From assembly GCA_902773415.1 (NCBI GenBank), contig CACYEE010000199.1, positions 1-18,763 on the forward strand: a DNA stretch of 18,763 nt, in the 5' to 3' direction. This stretch comes from an uncultured Actinomyces sp. Lineage in GTDB: Bacteria; Actinomycetota; Actinomycetes; Actinomycetales; Actinomycetaceae. How positions within the stretch are numbered: position 1 is the first letter of the stretch; every line of letters begins with the position of its first letter. Under the pieces are notes generated by a model, which did not search any database, was not told the DNA's origin, and saw only the letters and a list, made by a program, of their open reading frames with translations. This document shows, piece after piece, positions 1-7,820 of the stretch. The position numbers were made by a program, and so were the translations under genes.

Positions 1-631
1 GCCGGCCATGCTCGGCCTCGATCCTCTGCAGAACCCCCAGCAGGCCCAACGGCGCCAGGGGCGTGTCGAGCAAGGCCACGGCATTGAGATAATCCGGCTG
101 GGGAGCCTGGCCCGGCGCAAGCAGCGGCGCCGTGCGAACCGCAGGCGAAACCGCCGCAACCTTCCCCGCGGCTTCGAGCGATTCAACGGCACCCGCGAAT
201 GCCGCCTCGACGTCGCCCAGGTTTCCCCCAAGCGCGATGACGGCACGCTGCGGCCGGACAGGAGCCTCCGCCAGAGGATTGAGGCGGCGAATCCGCACGA
301 AAGCATCCGAAAAATCCTCGCCCACCGGAGCCTCGGGCTTATGCACGGTCACCGTCACCGCGAGAGGATCGCGGGCCAGGATCCGCTCGGCAATCCGCTC
401 GGCAAGCGTCTCGATGAGCCCCACCGGCCCGGATTCGACAATCGCACGGGCATCGCCGGCAAGATCGGCATAGGAAATCGTGAGGGACAGGTCGTCCGAC
501 AGTCCCGAGGCGCGCGTATCGGTTTCCGCCTCGATGTCGACCACGAACGGGTGGTCCGCTTCGCGCTCCTCCTCGAAGACGCCGTGCCGCGCCAGAAAGC
601 GCAGACCTGAAATCCCGATAACGTCCGCCAT
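1..631 (-). CDS. folBK: Fused dihydroneopterin aldolase / HPPK (FolB-FolK), 3' end cut off by window edge
   Basis: Bifunctional cytosolic folate enzyme. The FolB domain (about residues 1-120) converts dihydroneopterin to 6-hydroxymethyl-dihydropterin and glycolaldehyde; the FolK domain (from about 128) transfers pyrophosphate from ATP to that product, making the FolP substrate. Seen in FolB: HGVFEEER at 16-23, SYADL with Tyr54, the LIETLAERIA helix, and VHKPEAPV with Lys98, matching the catalytic Glu/Tyr/Lys positions of the family. Seen in FolK: ALGGNLGD at 133-140, SPAVRTAPLL, the DYLNAVALL strand, and LQRIEAEHGR at the cut end. The later RWxPRxxDxD motif lies outside the window. The frame is open to base 1, about 210 codons. 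The ATG at 631 has AAGGAG 8 bases upstream; a second ATG 7 bases further upstream is out of frame and too close to the Shine-Dalgarno. It follows folP, but across a 713-bp gap filled with repeats. Confidence 0.93.
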   Translation of the reverse strand, partial: MADVIGISGLRFLARHGVFEEEREADHPFVVDIEAETDTRASGLSDDLSLTISYADLAGDARAIVESGPVGLIETLAERIAERILARDPLAVTVTVHKPEAPVGEDFSDAFVRIRRLNPLAEAPVRPQRAVIALGGNLGDVEAAFAGAVESLEAAGKVAAVSPAVRTAPLLAPGQAPQPDYLNAVALLDTPLAPLGLLGVLQRIEAEHGR

Positions 632-753
632 GCGGCATGCTCCTTCCAACCGGCCTGCCTTTGCGAGCGGGACCCGCATCCGCAGGGTCCGACCGAATCG
701 CGCCAGCAGGCATCCGCCTCAAGACTAGCCCACAAGAGGCCCAGTGTCCTTCC

Positions 754-1117
754 GGGACCGTCTCGCAAGGGTGCGGCCACCGTGGGATGTCGCAAAGGGG
801 ACTGTGTTCGGTCGCTTTGCTTCCCCTCGCAGCAACGCAGGCCGAGAGGCATGAATGCTCCCATTCATGCCCGAAGCCACGGAAGCTGGCGCAGGCAGAT
901 GCAGACTGCCGACCACAGCGCCCTCGCTCCAGCCTCGCGCAAGCAAGCCCGCGCGTACCTTCCGGCTGTCGCAAAAGGGACTGTCCCCGATGCGACACCA
1001 GTCCGTCCCCTTTGCGACACTCCACCTCTTTGACCTGCGCAAACGGATGGAACGGAGCGTGGAACGCTGTTCCGATTCCACCCCATCCAAGTTCAGGCAT
1101 CCTTGCGGGACAGCCCC
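754..1117 (-). repeat. Family 2 composite intergenic element, copy A (full length, with core)
   Basis: Read leftward from 1117. Outer ends are imperfect inverted repeats (1096-1117 against 754-774, 17 of 21 matching). After the left end comes a hairpin at 1045-1088, the conserved GTTTGCGCAGG box, then a core at 788-1019 bounded by TGTCGCAAAGGGGAC in inverted orientation. The start of the core is itself a 53-bp hairpin (967-1019, 15-bp stem with one G-T pair). A 24-bp palindrome (848-871, GGCATGAATG arms) lies inside the core. Similar sequence occurs at 2679-3028, 7821-7970 and 13091-13272. Short reading frames over it are not protein-like. It lies downstream of folP in folP's direction. Confidence 0.8.
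848..871. repeat. Palindrome inside copy A core
   Basis: Perfect 10-bp inverted repeat GGCATGAATG / CATTCATGCC with a 4-base centre. The same palindrome, with an 11-bp arm, occurs in copy B at 2849-2872, so it is a conserved landmark of the Family 2 core. Confidence 0.8.
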
Positions 1118-1211
1118 GCGAATCCACTGCGTCCGCAGGTTCGCGGGCAGGAGCCGCCTCCCGCACATGCGGATTCCACTGCTCGCCCTGCCTACCCGCG
1201 CGCCGGCACTT

Positions 1212-1285
1212 GGCACAACCCGGAGCGGCCTGCGTTCTCGCGCATCCCGAACCGCAGATGCCAACGCGCCGCTCCGAGTTGTGCG
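1212..1285 (+). repeat. Family 1 74-bp arm-spacer-arm element, copy 1
   Basis: Left arm GGCACAACCCGGAGCG at 1212-1227 and right arm CGCTCCGAGTTGTGCG at 1270-1285 are inverted repeats (14 of 16 complementary) separated by 42 bp. The same arms with the same 42-bp spacing recur at five other intergenic sites in the window. This copy lies 60 bp downstream of the folP stop, between folP and folBK. Confidence 0.85.
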
Positions 1286-1344
1286 CGGCGCGCACGAACC
1301 TTGGCATGCGCGCGGCCTGACGGGCAGGATGCGATTGCCCGAAA

Positions 1345-2364
1345 TCAGCCCCACAGCTCGCCGGCATTGAGGCCCGGTCCTCTCCCGAACAGGTCGCGCA
1401 GGCGAAAACCCTCCCCTTTCGGTTTCCTGTTCAGCCGGCTCGCCTGCTCGTAGGCATTCGCCGCAGGACCGTCAGGTGCCTGCACCCTGGCGAATCCCGC
1501 GCCGGATGCCCGCAGCCGCGCTGCCGCCTCCACCGCGGCGCGGGTCGCCGCAGCATCATGCGCACGTATCGCCCACACGCCGAGGCTTGCCAGATGGAAG
1601 GCCACAACCGCAGAGGCGACATCGCGATCGGCCGGCTCGGTTCCGGGCGATACCTCCGCGAGGAATCGTTTCCGGGATACCCCCGCGAGAACAGGATTGC
1701 CAAGTCCCATGACCGGTCCAAGATCGGCGGCAAGATCCCAGCACTGCCCCGAATCCTTCGCGAAACCGAATCCGGGATCCAGCACGATTCGTTCCTGGTC
1801 GATACCGGCGTCGACCGCCAGTCTGCGCAGGGAGACAAGGTCGGAAGCAACCTCCAGGCCGATGTCCCCGTACGTGCTTGCCGTTTCGGACCTGCCGCGC
1901 GAATGCTGAAGAACATACATGCAATCCGTGGCGGCAACCGTCGAATGCATCTGCATGTCTCCTGTGCCGCCCGTGACGTCGTTGACGATTCGGACACCGA
2001 GGTCGGCGCTGCGGCGGGCCGTTTCCGCATGATAGGTATCGATGGAGAGGACCACGCCCCGTGCAGCGAGAGCCGCCAGCACTTCGGCGACACGCCCCCA
2101 TTCCTGTTCGGCGGTCAGCGCCGTTGCGCCAGGGCGGGTCGACTCGCCGCCGACATCGACGATGTCCGCGCCCTCGTCCACGAGCCGAAGCGCTGCATCG
2201 ATTGCAGCCTTCGGAGAAGCGAAAGCTCCACGCTCCGAAAAAGAATCCGGCGTCACGTTGACGATTCCCATGACGAGCGTCCGGCCGCCGGCGCCCGACC
2301 CGCGCGCGTCCGCGCCGGCAAACGGCTGGCCTTCCCCCGCATTCGCGTCGTTTTCGCCGTTCAT
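1345..2364 (-). CDS. folP: Dihydropteroate synthase
   Basis: Condenses 6-hydroxymethyl-dihydropterin pyrophosphate with p-aminobenzoate to give 7,8-dihydropteroate in the cytosol; this is the sulfonamide target. The (beta/alpha)8 signature motifs are present: VMGIVNVTPDSFSERG (about 31-46), DIVDVGGESTRPGA (67-80), SIDTYHAETAR, RIVNDVTGG, LDPGFGFAKD, GVSRKRF and the terminal AIRAHD. The length, 339 residues, exceeds the usual ~270-290 because of a Gly/Ala-rich 28-residue N-terminal lead and a ~50-residue C-terminal tail with no motif I recognise. The ATG at 2364 is preceded by AAAGGAG with a 5-base gap, so the N-terminal lead is probably translated. It lies between folE and folBK, but separated from both by ~700-bp repeat-filled gaps, so co-transcription is uncertain. 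Confidence 0.96.
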   Translation of the reverse strand: MNGENDANAGEGQPFAGADARGSGAGGRTLVMGIVNVTPDSFSERGAFASPKAAIDAALRLVDEGADIVDVGGESTRPGATALTAEQEWGRVAEVLAALAARGVVLSIDTYHAETARRSADLGVRIVNDVTGGTGDMQMHSTVAATDCMYVLQHSRGRSETASTYGDIGLEVASDLVSLRRLAVDAGIDQERIVLDPGFGFAKDSGQCWDLAADLGPVMGLGNPVLAGVSRKRFLAEVSPGTEPADRDVASAVVAFHLASLGVWAIRAHDAAATRAAVEAAARLRASGAGFARVQAPDGPAANAYEQASRLNRKPKGEGFRLRDLFGRGPGLNAGELWG

Positions 2365-2551
2365 TCCCGCTCCTTTCCATAGCCCCCGTCGCCCAGGATT
2401 CTACTGGAAACGACTTTCCCGCACTTCGCAGCGAATACGCGGCAGCCCGACAAGGCCGAAATCCGCCTCGTGCCGCCAGCGCCCTGCACTTCCGCAATTT
2501 AGGCGGAGCCGCACAGGTCCGCAATCGCGGCAGGCTGCCGAAAGCCGCCGC

Positions 2552-2625
2552 CGCACAACTCGGGGCGCACCGTCAGATCCGGCACCTCCGCATGCGCCTT
2601 TGCGCATCGCGTTCCGAGTTGTGCC
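2552..2625 (+). repeat. Family 1 74-bp arm-spacer-arm element, copy 2
   Basis: Left arm CGCACAACTCGGGGCG at 2552-2567, right arm CGTTCCGAGTTGTGCC at 2610-2625, spacer 42 bp, arms 13 of 16 complementary. Its spacer shares ACCTCCGCxTGC at the same offset with copy 4 (8601-8674), supporting descent from one element in the same strand orientation. It lies 187 bp upstream of the folP start. Confidence 0.85.
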
Positions 2626-2678
2626 GCACGAACCTGAACACGGCCCCGCGCCTCGCAGCGCCCGCCCCCGAGCACGCA

Positions 2679-3028
2679 GGGTCTCTCACAAGGGCGCCCC
2701 ATCGTCGGGTGTCGGAAAGGAGGCAGCCTGGTGTCGCATTGGAGACAGCAACGAGCGGAAGGTCCGCGCAAGCTTGCCCGCGCCAGACCGGAGCAAGGAA
2801 GCCGTGTTCGGCAAACTGCGCCTGCCCGCGGCAGCTTTCTTAGCCTCGGGCATGAATGCGAGCATTCATGCCTCTCGGCCTGCGTCGCTGCGAGAGGAAG
2901 CGAAGCGAGCGAACACAGCCCCCGACAACACCCAACCCTCTCGCCTGCGCAAACGACTGGAGCGGGAATCGGAAAACGTCCCGATTCCCGCCCCGGCCAG
3001 ATTCAAGCGCTCTTGCGAAACAGTCCCC
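2679..3028 (-). repeat. Family 2 composite intergenic element, copy B (core inverted relative to copy A)
   Basis: It begins 26 bp downstream of the folE stop and is read leftward. Outer end at 3008-3028 (CTTGCGAAACAGTCCCC), hairpin with a perfect 11-bp stem GCGGGAATCGG/CCGATTCCCGC (2962-2972 with 2981-2991), then the GTTTGCGCAGG box. The core (2710-2930) contains the palindrome at 2849-2872 and matches the copy A core only when reversed, while both flanks match copy A directly. The far flank (2679-2708) matches copies A and D. The core end at 2914-2930 carries a small deletion relative to TGTCGCAAAGGGGAC. Confidence 0.78.
2849..2872. repeat. Palindrome inside copy B core
   Basis: GGCATGAATGC and its exact reverse complement GCATTCATGCC separated by 2 bases (24 bp in total). 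It is the counterpart of the palindrome at 848-871. Confidence 0.8.
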
Positions 3029-3054
3029 GACTTGCCACAGTCAAGCCACGAACA

Positions 3055-3633
3055 TTACGAGCCGATGAGGCTCATGGCCTCCGCCCTCGTTGCCTGATTC
3101 CGCATCACGCCACGCACCGCAGAAGTAATCGTCTTCGCTCCCGGCTTGCGCACCCCTCGCATCGACATGCACAGATGCTCGGCCTCGATCACGACAATCA
3201 CGCCTTGCGCTCCCAGCTTCTCCACAAGCGCGTCGGCAACCTGCGACGTGAGACGTTCCTGCACCTGCGGGCGGCGCGCATAGCCCTCGACAAGCCGGGC
3301 AAGTTTCGACAATCCAGTCACGAAACCGTCCTCCGCGGGAATGTACCCGACGTGCGCAACCCCGTGGAAAGGCAGAAGATGATGCTCGCACATCGAATAC
3401 ATCGGAATGTCCTTGACAAGCACCATCTCCGAATGGCCAATGTCGAACTTCGCCGAAAGAACCTCCGACGGGTCGCAGTGCAGCCCGGAGAACATTTCAC
3501 GGTATGCGCGCGCCATCCGGTCGGGAGTGTCGCGAAGGCCGTCGCGGTCGGGATCCTCCCCCACCGCGACAAGAAACGCACGGACGGCCTGGCGAACACC
3601 GTCCTCGTCGTACCCGCGAATTTCGCCGGTCAT
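3055..3633 (-). CDS. folE: GTP cyclohydrolase I (FolE type)
   Basis: Zinc enzyme converting GTP to 7,8-dihydroneopterin triphosphate, the first committed step of tetrahydrofolate synthesis; homodecameric in known family members. 192 residues, normal size. Zinc ligands are visible as Cys82 and His85 in [11 protein letters not shown] and Cys155 in [10 protein letters not shown]; the substrate-site stretches [20 protein letters not shown] and [12 protein letters not shown] are intact. Chosen start: ATG at 3633, 6 bases after AGGGG. An in-frame TTG at 3639 could also serve and would add two residues. The gene begins 9 bp after the hpt stop, so hpt and folE are almost certainly one transcript. In most actinobacteria ftsH separates these two genes; here it is missing. 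Confidence 0.97.
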   Translation of the reverse strand: MTGEIRGYDEDGVRQAVRAFLVAVGEDPDRDGLRDTPDRMARAYREMFSGLHCDPSEVLSAKFDIGHSEMVLVKDIPMYSMCEHHLLPFHGVAHVGYIPAEDGFVTGLSKLARLVEGYARRPQVQERLTSQVADALVEKLGAQGVIVVIEAEHLCMSMRGVRKPGAKTITSAVRGVMRNQATRAEAMSLIGS

Positions 3634-3642
3634 CGCCAACCC

Positions 3643-4206
3643 CTACTCCTCGCCGCCGTAGACGTGCGAGGCAAGCGTGCCGATGAACGGCAGGCCGCGG
3701 TACTCCTCGGCATAGTCGAGGCCATAGCCGATCACGAACTCCTCGCCTACGTCGAAAGCAACCCAGTCCACGTCGACCTTCATCTTGCGGATCGCTTCGG
3801 GCTTGCGCAGCATCGTCATGATCTTGATTTCCTTCGGACCGCGCGACTGGAGATTCTCGACAAGCCAGGAAAGCGTGAGGCCGGAATCGACAATGTCCTC
3901 GACGATGAGGATGCGCCGGCCGCTGATGTCTTCATTGAGATCCTTGAGAATGCGAACCACGCCGGAGCTCTTCGTGCCCGAGCCGTAGGAGGAAGTCGCC
4001 ATCCAGTCCATCACGAGCGGAGTATGGAGCTTCCGGGCAAGATCGGCCATCGCCATGACCGAGCCCCGCAGAACACCGACAAGAACAATCGGCTCGCCGT
4101 CGTAATACTCGTCGATTTCCTTGGCGAGCTCGCTGAGCCGCGCATCGATTTCTTTTGCGGAGACGAGAACCTTTTCGAGGTCGCGCCCCATGTCGTTGAC
4201 GTCCAT
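3643..4206 (-). CDS. hpt: Hypoxanthine phosphoribosyltransferase
   Basis: Purine-salvage enzyme joining hypoxanthine (and usually guanine) to PRPP to form IMP or GMP. 187 residues, typical length. The PRPP-binding loop is ILIVEDIVDSGLT (about 99-111) with the paired acidic residues; GVLRGS (44-49) is the pyrophosphate-binding loop; SYGSGTKSSGVVRI is the flexible catalytic loop; the C-terminal VGEEFVIGYGLDYAEEYR segment provides the purine-binding region. The ATG at 4206 has a modest AAAGG 5 bases upstream. Placement between tilS and folE is the standard actinobacterial arrangement. The stop codon region (GAGGAGTAGGGG) doubles as the folE Shine-Dalgarno, suggesting translational coupling. Confidence 0.97.
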   Translation of the reverse strand: MDVNDMGRDLEKVLVSAKEIDARLSELAKEIDEYYDGEPIVLVGVLRGSVMAMADLARKLHTPLVMDWMATSSYGSGTKSSGVVRILKDLNEDISGRRILIVEDIVDSGLTLSWLVENLQSRGPKEIKIMTMLRKPEAIRKMKVDVDWVAFDVGEEFVIGYGLDYAEEYRGLPFIGTLASHVYGGEE

Positions 4207-4328
4207 TGTTGCCTTTCCGCGTCGCGAATCGCCCTCCGCCGGGTTGCCGCAAATGGCGCGGCACCGCCAAGTCTACGGCGAAGCCCCGCACCCCACGCGC
4301 CCCTCGCGTGTGACTAGCGTGGCGTTTT

Positions 4329-4351
4329 GGCCGGGCGGCACAGGCCGCCGG
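4329..4351 (-). terminator. GC hairpin just downstream of tilS (weak terminator candidate)
   Basis: GCGGC and GCCGC arms with flanking CCG/CGG pairs form a short hairpin 18 bases after the tilS stop on the minus strand. No T-run follows, so it is only a candidate for attenuation or RNA stabilisation in the 162-bp tilS-hpt gap. Confidence 0.25.
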
Positions 4352-4368
4352 TTCATGGCCGACACCCT

Positions 4369-5454
4369 TCAGGCTGAAGGAGAAAACCTTTCAAAGACAA
4401 GAATGCCCTTGTCCTGGCAGGCACGCAGGCGCAACTTCGGATCGGCCGCCGGCAGGTCAATCGAACGATGGCCCGCAACACGCCCGGCCCCGGTCAGGAG
4501 ATTGTCGAGATGCTCGAGATGCCAGAAGGTCAAGGCGCCCGGCTTCGCTCCCGCATCGATCGCCGCACGCCGCAGGATTCGGGTACGGATTGCCACCGGG
4601 AGCGGTGCCAGCTCGGAAATGGCAAGACGAGGAGCATCGGGCTCCCCTTCGGCACGCTTGGCGAACTCGAAGTCCGCCCATTCGTCGAGGGCCGAATTGT
4701 CTCGTTGCAGGAGAGTTGCGGTGCGGACCAGCGGCTCGACAACACTGATTCCGAGCGCGGCATTCAGGCCAGGAATGGCCACGTTCCGCAGGGCGTTGCG
4801 GCGCAGCGCCGACCCGTCGGCCGCCCTGAAGGGAGAATCGGGGGCGTTGGTCGGATCGTCCACCCAATCGACCCCCATTCCGGCAAGAGCCTCACGCAAC
4901 GCATTCCGCCGCACGCCGAGAAGAGGCCGGAGCACAAGCACGTCGGGCGCTCCCGGAGCCGAAGCGACCGGTGCCATTCCCGCCACGGAGCGGCTTCCCG
5001 AACCGCGGGCAAGCCCGAGAAGAACCGTCTCGGCCTGGTCGTCGGCGGTGTGGCCGAGGACAATCGCCCCGCCTGTCTCCCGCGCCAGCGCAGCAAGCGC
5101 CTTGTATCGGGCCGCACGCGCGGCGGCCTCCGGCCCGCCTTTGCCGGCTGCGCCATCGACGCGCGCAATCAGCACCTCCGTGAAGCCATGCGTTTCGAGG
5201 CGCTCGCGAACAAGCGCAGCCTCCTCGGCGCTGTCGGGGCGCAGGCTATGGTCGACGATTGCGCAGACCAGGCGAATCTCTGCCTTTCGGGCAACATGGG
5301 CAGCCACGAGAGCACCGGCCATCGAATCGGAGCCGCCCGACACGCCGACAACCAGCGCCGAAGGCGCCTCCGGCAGCGTGGAGAGCAGCTCGGCGAGAGT
5401 ACGCCGGGCATGGGATATCGCCGGATGGGGGGCACGGGGTCGTCGCGTATCCAT
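4369..5454 (-). CDS. tilS: tRNA(Ile)-lysidine synthetase
   Basis: ATP-dependent enzyme that converts C34 of tRNA-Ile(CAU) to lysidine, changing codon recognition from AUG to AUA. The N-type ATP pyrophosphatase P-loop SGGSDS is at 39-44 and the second signature GHTADDQAET is at about 134-143, followed by LLGLARGSGSRSVAGM. 361 residues, consistent with the actinobacterial form. The ATG at 5454 follows AGGAG with a 5-base gap. It lies between dacB and hpt as is usual in the phylum, but 306 bp separate it from dacB and 162 bp from hpt, so it may have its own promoter. A Family 1 repeat lies 126 bp upstream. Confidence 0.95.
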   Translation of the reverse strand: MDTRRPRAPHPAISHARRTLAELLSTLPEAPSALVVGVSGGSDSMAGALVAAHVARKAEIRLVCAIVDHSLRPDSAEEAALVRERLETHGFTEVLIARVDGAAGKGGPEAAARAARYKALAALARETGGAIVLGHTADDQAETVLLGLARGSGSRSVAGMAPVASAPGAPDVLVLRPLLGVRRNALREALAGMGVDWVDDPTNAPDSPFRAADGSALRRNALRNVAIPGLNAALGISVVEPLVRTATLLQRDNSALDEWADFEFAKRAEGEPDAPRLAISELAPLPVAIRTRILRRAAIDAGAKPGALTFWHLEHLDNLLTGAGRVAGHRSIDLPAADPKLRLRACQDKGILVFERFSPSA

Positions 5455-5580
5455 AGCCTCTCCTCACTCGATTGGGGCCCGCCCATGTTTGCGGCAGGGC
5501 AGGAAACGGCGCTCCTCCAATTCTACGTTGCGCCCCGGGGCCGAACCAGAGCAAGTCGTCCCGGTCGTTGCCTCCGCTGG

Positions 5581-5654
5581 CGCACAACTCGGAGCGCGCC
5601 GTGCCAGCACGCAGCCGCACCTGCATTCCCGAGCACTTCGCTCCGACTTGCGCA
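5581..5654 (+). repeat. Family 1 74-bp arm-spacer-arm element, copy 3
   Basis: Left arm CGCACAACTCGGAGCG at 5581-5596 and right arm CGCTCCGACTTGCGCA at 5639-5654, 42-bp spacer, arms 13 of 16 complementary. It lies in the 306-bp dacB-tilS gap, 126 bp upstream of the tilS start. The spacer keeps the CCGT and CCTGCA positions seen in copy 4. Confidence 0.85.
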
Positions 5655-5686
5655 GGAAAGAAAACCCTCTCCGGGAGGCAAGGCAA

Positions 5687-5718
5687 GGAAAACGGCCGGA
5701 AACACGCGGGGCCGGCCG
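5687..5718 (-). terminator. Putative rho-independent terminator of dacB
   Basis: On the minus strand a 7-bp perfect stem CGGCCGG/CCGGCCG (5718-5712 with 5699-5693) and 12-base loop is followed at once by TTTTCC. It lies 42 bp downstream of the dacB stop. The stem is short and the T-run is only four bases, so confidence is moderate. Confidence 0.45.
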
Positions 5719-5760
5719 GGAAAACCACCCCAAACCCTACAGCGCCACCGCCAACGCGCC

Positions 5761-7179
5761 CTATAGCGCGACAATCTTCGCGAGCATCTCGTCCATTGCG
5801 ATCTTCGGGTCGGGAGCAAAGGTCTCCTGCCCTGTCGCCTCGTCGGCAACCTTCTCAGGAATCCCGTCCACAATCACCGCAAACACGAGAATGCGCCCGC
5901 TGCGCGTCTGCAAAAGTCCCGAAAGCGAACGCACATCCCGCAGCGACCCCGTCTTTGCGCGAACAAGTCCGCCAACTCCACGGTCGAGGAAACGGCCATG
6001 AAGCGTCCCGTTGTATCCGCCCACGGGCAGGCCGGAAGCAAGCCCTCCCAAATCGCCGCCGTGCTCGGCGACAACCCGCGAATGAATATCGACCAGAATC
6101 TGCGCGGTGATTCTGTTCTGGTCGGAAAGACCGGATCCGTCGGCAAGGGTCATCCCGTCGGTGCGGAACCCGTTCTCCTCGAGAATCTCGCGGACGGCCT
6201 CCGAGGCGCCGACGAAATCCGCAGGCTTGCCCCGTTTGATCGCGAGAAGGTGGGCAAGAGCCTCGGCGCTCGAGTTGTCGGAGTAGGTGAGCATGTAATC
6301 GACGATTGAACGAACGGTTGCGCTGCGAACCTTCGCCAGTTCGATGGCCGTGTCGGGAGCGGGAGCCTCGGCGCGTGCGACCGTTTCGATTTCGATGCCG
6401 TTGGCTCGGGCGATTTCCGCGAAAATCTGGGCGACACGCAGGTCAGGGTCCGATCCGAAGAGTTCGGTACGCCCGGTTTCCTTCGTCCCGAGCGGCCGTG
6501 CTTCCATGACGTATTGCGCGTTGGCTTCGGCGCCTTGCTGCCGCAGCGGCCCCGAAAAGAGGGTCGAGTCGACGCGAAGAGAAACCTTTGTCGCGCCTTT
6601 GCCTTGGAGGGCTTTCACAGTTTCTGTCGCAAGTTCTTCGATGGAGGCGACGCCGTAGGCGCCGACCTTCGCTTGCCCTGGAGGGCCAAGGAGGATGTCT
6701 CCGCCTCCGACAAGGTAGACGGTCGTGCCATCGAGCCGCGTGGTCGTGTCGAACTTCGTGTCGGGGCCGAGGCCGGAGAGCGCGGCGAAGGCGGTCAGCA
6801 CTTTCATGTTCGATGCAGGCGTGCGGACGGTTCCGGGGTCGATGGAACCGAGAACCTTGCCCGTGGTTGCATCCGTGACCAGCGCGGAGACGTTTCCGAC
6901 GACGCGCTTGCGGTCGGTCGCAAAAGCATCGAGCATGGCCTGGACCTGCTCCGTGTCGGGAATCGGAGCGGCATCCGGGGTACTCGTTTCCGAGGGCCGG
7001 ACGTTTTCCGCGTCGCTGCCCCCAGCCGTATCGGAAGCGACGACGAGCTGCGGGTACGGCCGAGGCGTCGGTTCCGCGGGCCGTGCAGTCAGAATACCCG
7101 GGGCAAATTCGTACGCATCCGCAAAGATATACCCTGCGGCGAGCGCTAGAATGGCGAATATCGTGGCTTGTCGCTTCAC
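5761..7179 (-). CDS. dacB: D-alanyl-D-alanine carboxypeptidase / endopeptidase, PBP4 (S13) family
   Basis: Penicillin-binding protein that trims or cleaves peptidoglycan peptides outside the membrane. With the GTG start at 7179 the protein is 472 residues. An N-terminal signal or anchor segment (ATIFAILALAAGYIFA, about 5-20) is followed by a Pro/Thr/Ser-rich linker to about residue 75. The three penicillin-binding motifs are intact: SNMK (Ser123, Lys126), SDN (300-302) and KTG (409-411). The region between the first two motifs is long, as expected for the S13 family. A frame extension to TTG at 7233 would place a charged stretch before the signal and overlap the ppa Shine-Dalgarno, so I prefer 7179 although its Shine-Dalgarno is poor. 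It is divergent from ppa, as often seen in actinobacteria, 68 bp apart. Confidence 0.94.
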   Translation of the reverse strand: MKRQATIFAILALAAGYIFADAYEFAPGILTARPAEPTPRPYPQLVVASDTAGGSDAENVRPSETSTPDAAPIPDTEQVQAMLDAFATDRKRVVGNVSALVTDATTGKVLGSIDPGTVRTPASNMKVLTAFAALSGLGPDTKFDTTTRLDGTTVYLVGGGDILLGPPGQAKVGAYGVASIEELATETVKALQGKGATKVSLRVDSTLFSGPLRQQGAEANAQYVMEARPLGTKETGRTELFGSDPDLRVAQIFAEIARANGIEIETVARAEAPAPDTAIELAKVRSATVRSIVDYMLTYSDNSSAEALAHLLAIKRGKPADFVGASEAVREILEENGFRTDGMTLADGSGLSDQNRITAQILVDIHSRVVAEHGGDLGGLASGLPVGGYNGTLHGRFLDRGVGGLVRAKTGSLRDVRSLSGLLQTRSGRILVFAVIVDGIPEKVADEATGQETFAPDPKIAMDEMLAKIVAL

Positions 7180-7247
7180 AGGCCTAGTTTTGCACGTCTT
7201 GCGCGCCTGCGCATGATGTACGCCCTGCCGCAAAGGAGATTTGACGC
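7180..7247. promoter_or_regulatory. Divergent dacB-ppa intergenic region with weak ppa promoter candidate
   Basis: These 68 bp must hold signals for both directions. For ppa, TTGCAC at 7190-7195 and CATGAT at 7212-7217 are spaced 16 bp; matches to the sigma-70 consensus are only partial (3/6 and 4/6). AAGGAG, 9 bases before the ppa ATG, is a good Shine-Dalgarno. Confidence 0.3.
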
Positions 7248-7769
7248 ATGCTGGAATTCGATGTGACCATCGAAATCCCCAAGGGGAATCGCAACAAGTA
7301 CGAGGTTGACCACAAGACCGGACGCATCCGACTGGACCGCATGCTGTTTACGGCCACCCGTTATCCCGACGATTACGGATACATCGACAACACTCTCGGC
7401 GAGGATGGAGATCCGCTTGACGCCCTTGTCCTCCTCGACGAGCCGACGTTTCCCGGCTGCGTGATTCGCTGCCGCGCAGTCGGAATGTTCAAGATGACGG
7501 ACGACAAGGGAGGCGACGACAAGGTGCTGTGCGTCCCGGCAGGCGACCAGCGCGCTTCGTGGCGTACCGAACTCGAGGACATTTCCGAGTTCCACCGCCT
7601 GGAGATTCAGCACTTCTTCGAGGTGTACAAGGATCTTGAGCCCGGCAAGTCCGTCGAGGGCGCGCATTGGGTCGGGCGCGAAGATGCCGAAGCCGAGATT
7701 CTTGCTTCCTACCAGCGCGCGAAGGACAACGACTTCAAGGATCCGCTCGCAGGCCCGATCGAGGACTGA
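7248..7769 (+). CDS. ppa: Inorganic pyrophosphatase (family I, soluble)
   Basis: Hydrolyses pyrophosphate to two phosphates in the cytosol, pulling biosynthetic reactions forward. 173 residues, normal for prokaryotic family I enzymes. The metal-binding signature DGDPLD is at 53-58, preceded by [15 protein letters not shown] and the YPDDYGYI strand; DDKGGDDKV supplies further acidic ligands and [13 protein letters not shown] the phosphate-binding Tyr-Lys pair. The ATG at 7248 has AAGGAG 9 bases upstream. It is divergent from dacB. Nothing in the sequence suggests an operon with a downstream gene: the next gene starts 1.2 kb later. Confidence 0.98.
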   Translation: MLEFDVTIEIPKGNRNKYEVDHKTGRIRLDRMLFTATRYPDDYGYIDNTLGEDGDPLDALVLLDEPTFPGCVIRCRAVGMFKMTDDKGGDDKVLCVPAGDQRASWRTELEDISEFHRLEIQHFFEVYKDLEPGKSVEGAHWVGREDAEAEILASYQRAKDNDFKDPLAGPIED

Positions 7770-7820
7770 GGCGGGGCATACGCGGGCGGAACCGTCCCGG
7801 AAGGGTACCTGGTTCTGGCT

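Noticed and set aside
637..1370. Several short overlapping frames on both strands in the folP-folBK gap
   Set aside because: They fall on Family 1 and Family 2 repeats; the same peptide fragments recur over copy B, which is explained by DNA repetition rather than by protein conservation.
2731..4317. Long plus-strand frame opposite folE and hpt (and similar ones at 4121-6001, 13458-14903, 8541-10295)
   Set aside because: Antisense shadows of real genes or GC-driven open frames; composition is Arg/Pro/Ser-rich with no motifs and no ribosome-binding site.
7180..7233. Upstream TTG start for dacB at 7233
   Set aside because: It would add 18 charged residues before the signal segment and overlap the ppa ribosome-binding site; the GTG at 7179 gives a normal signal sequence.
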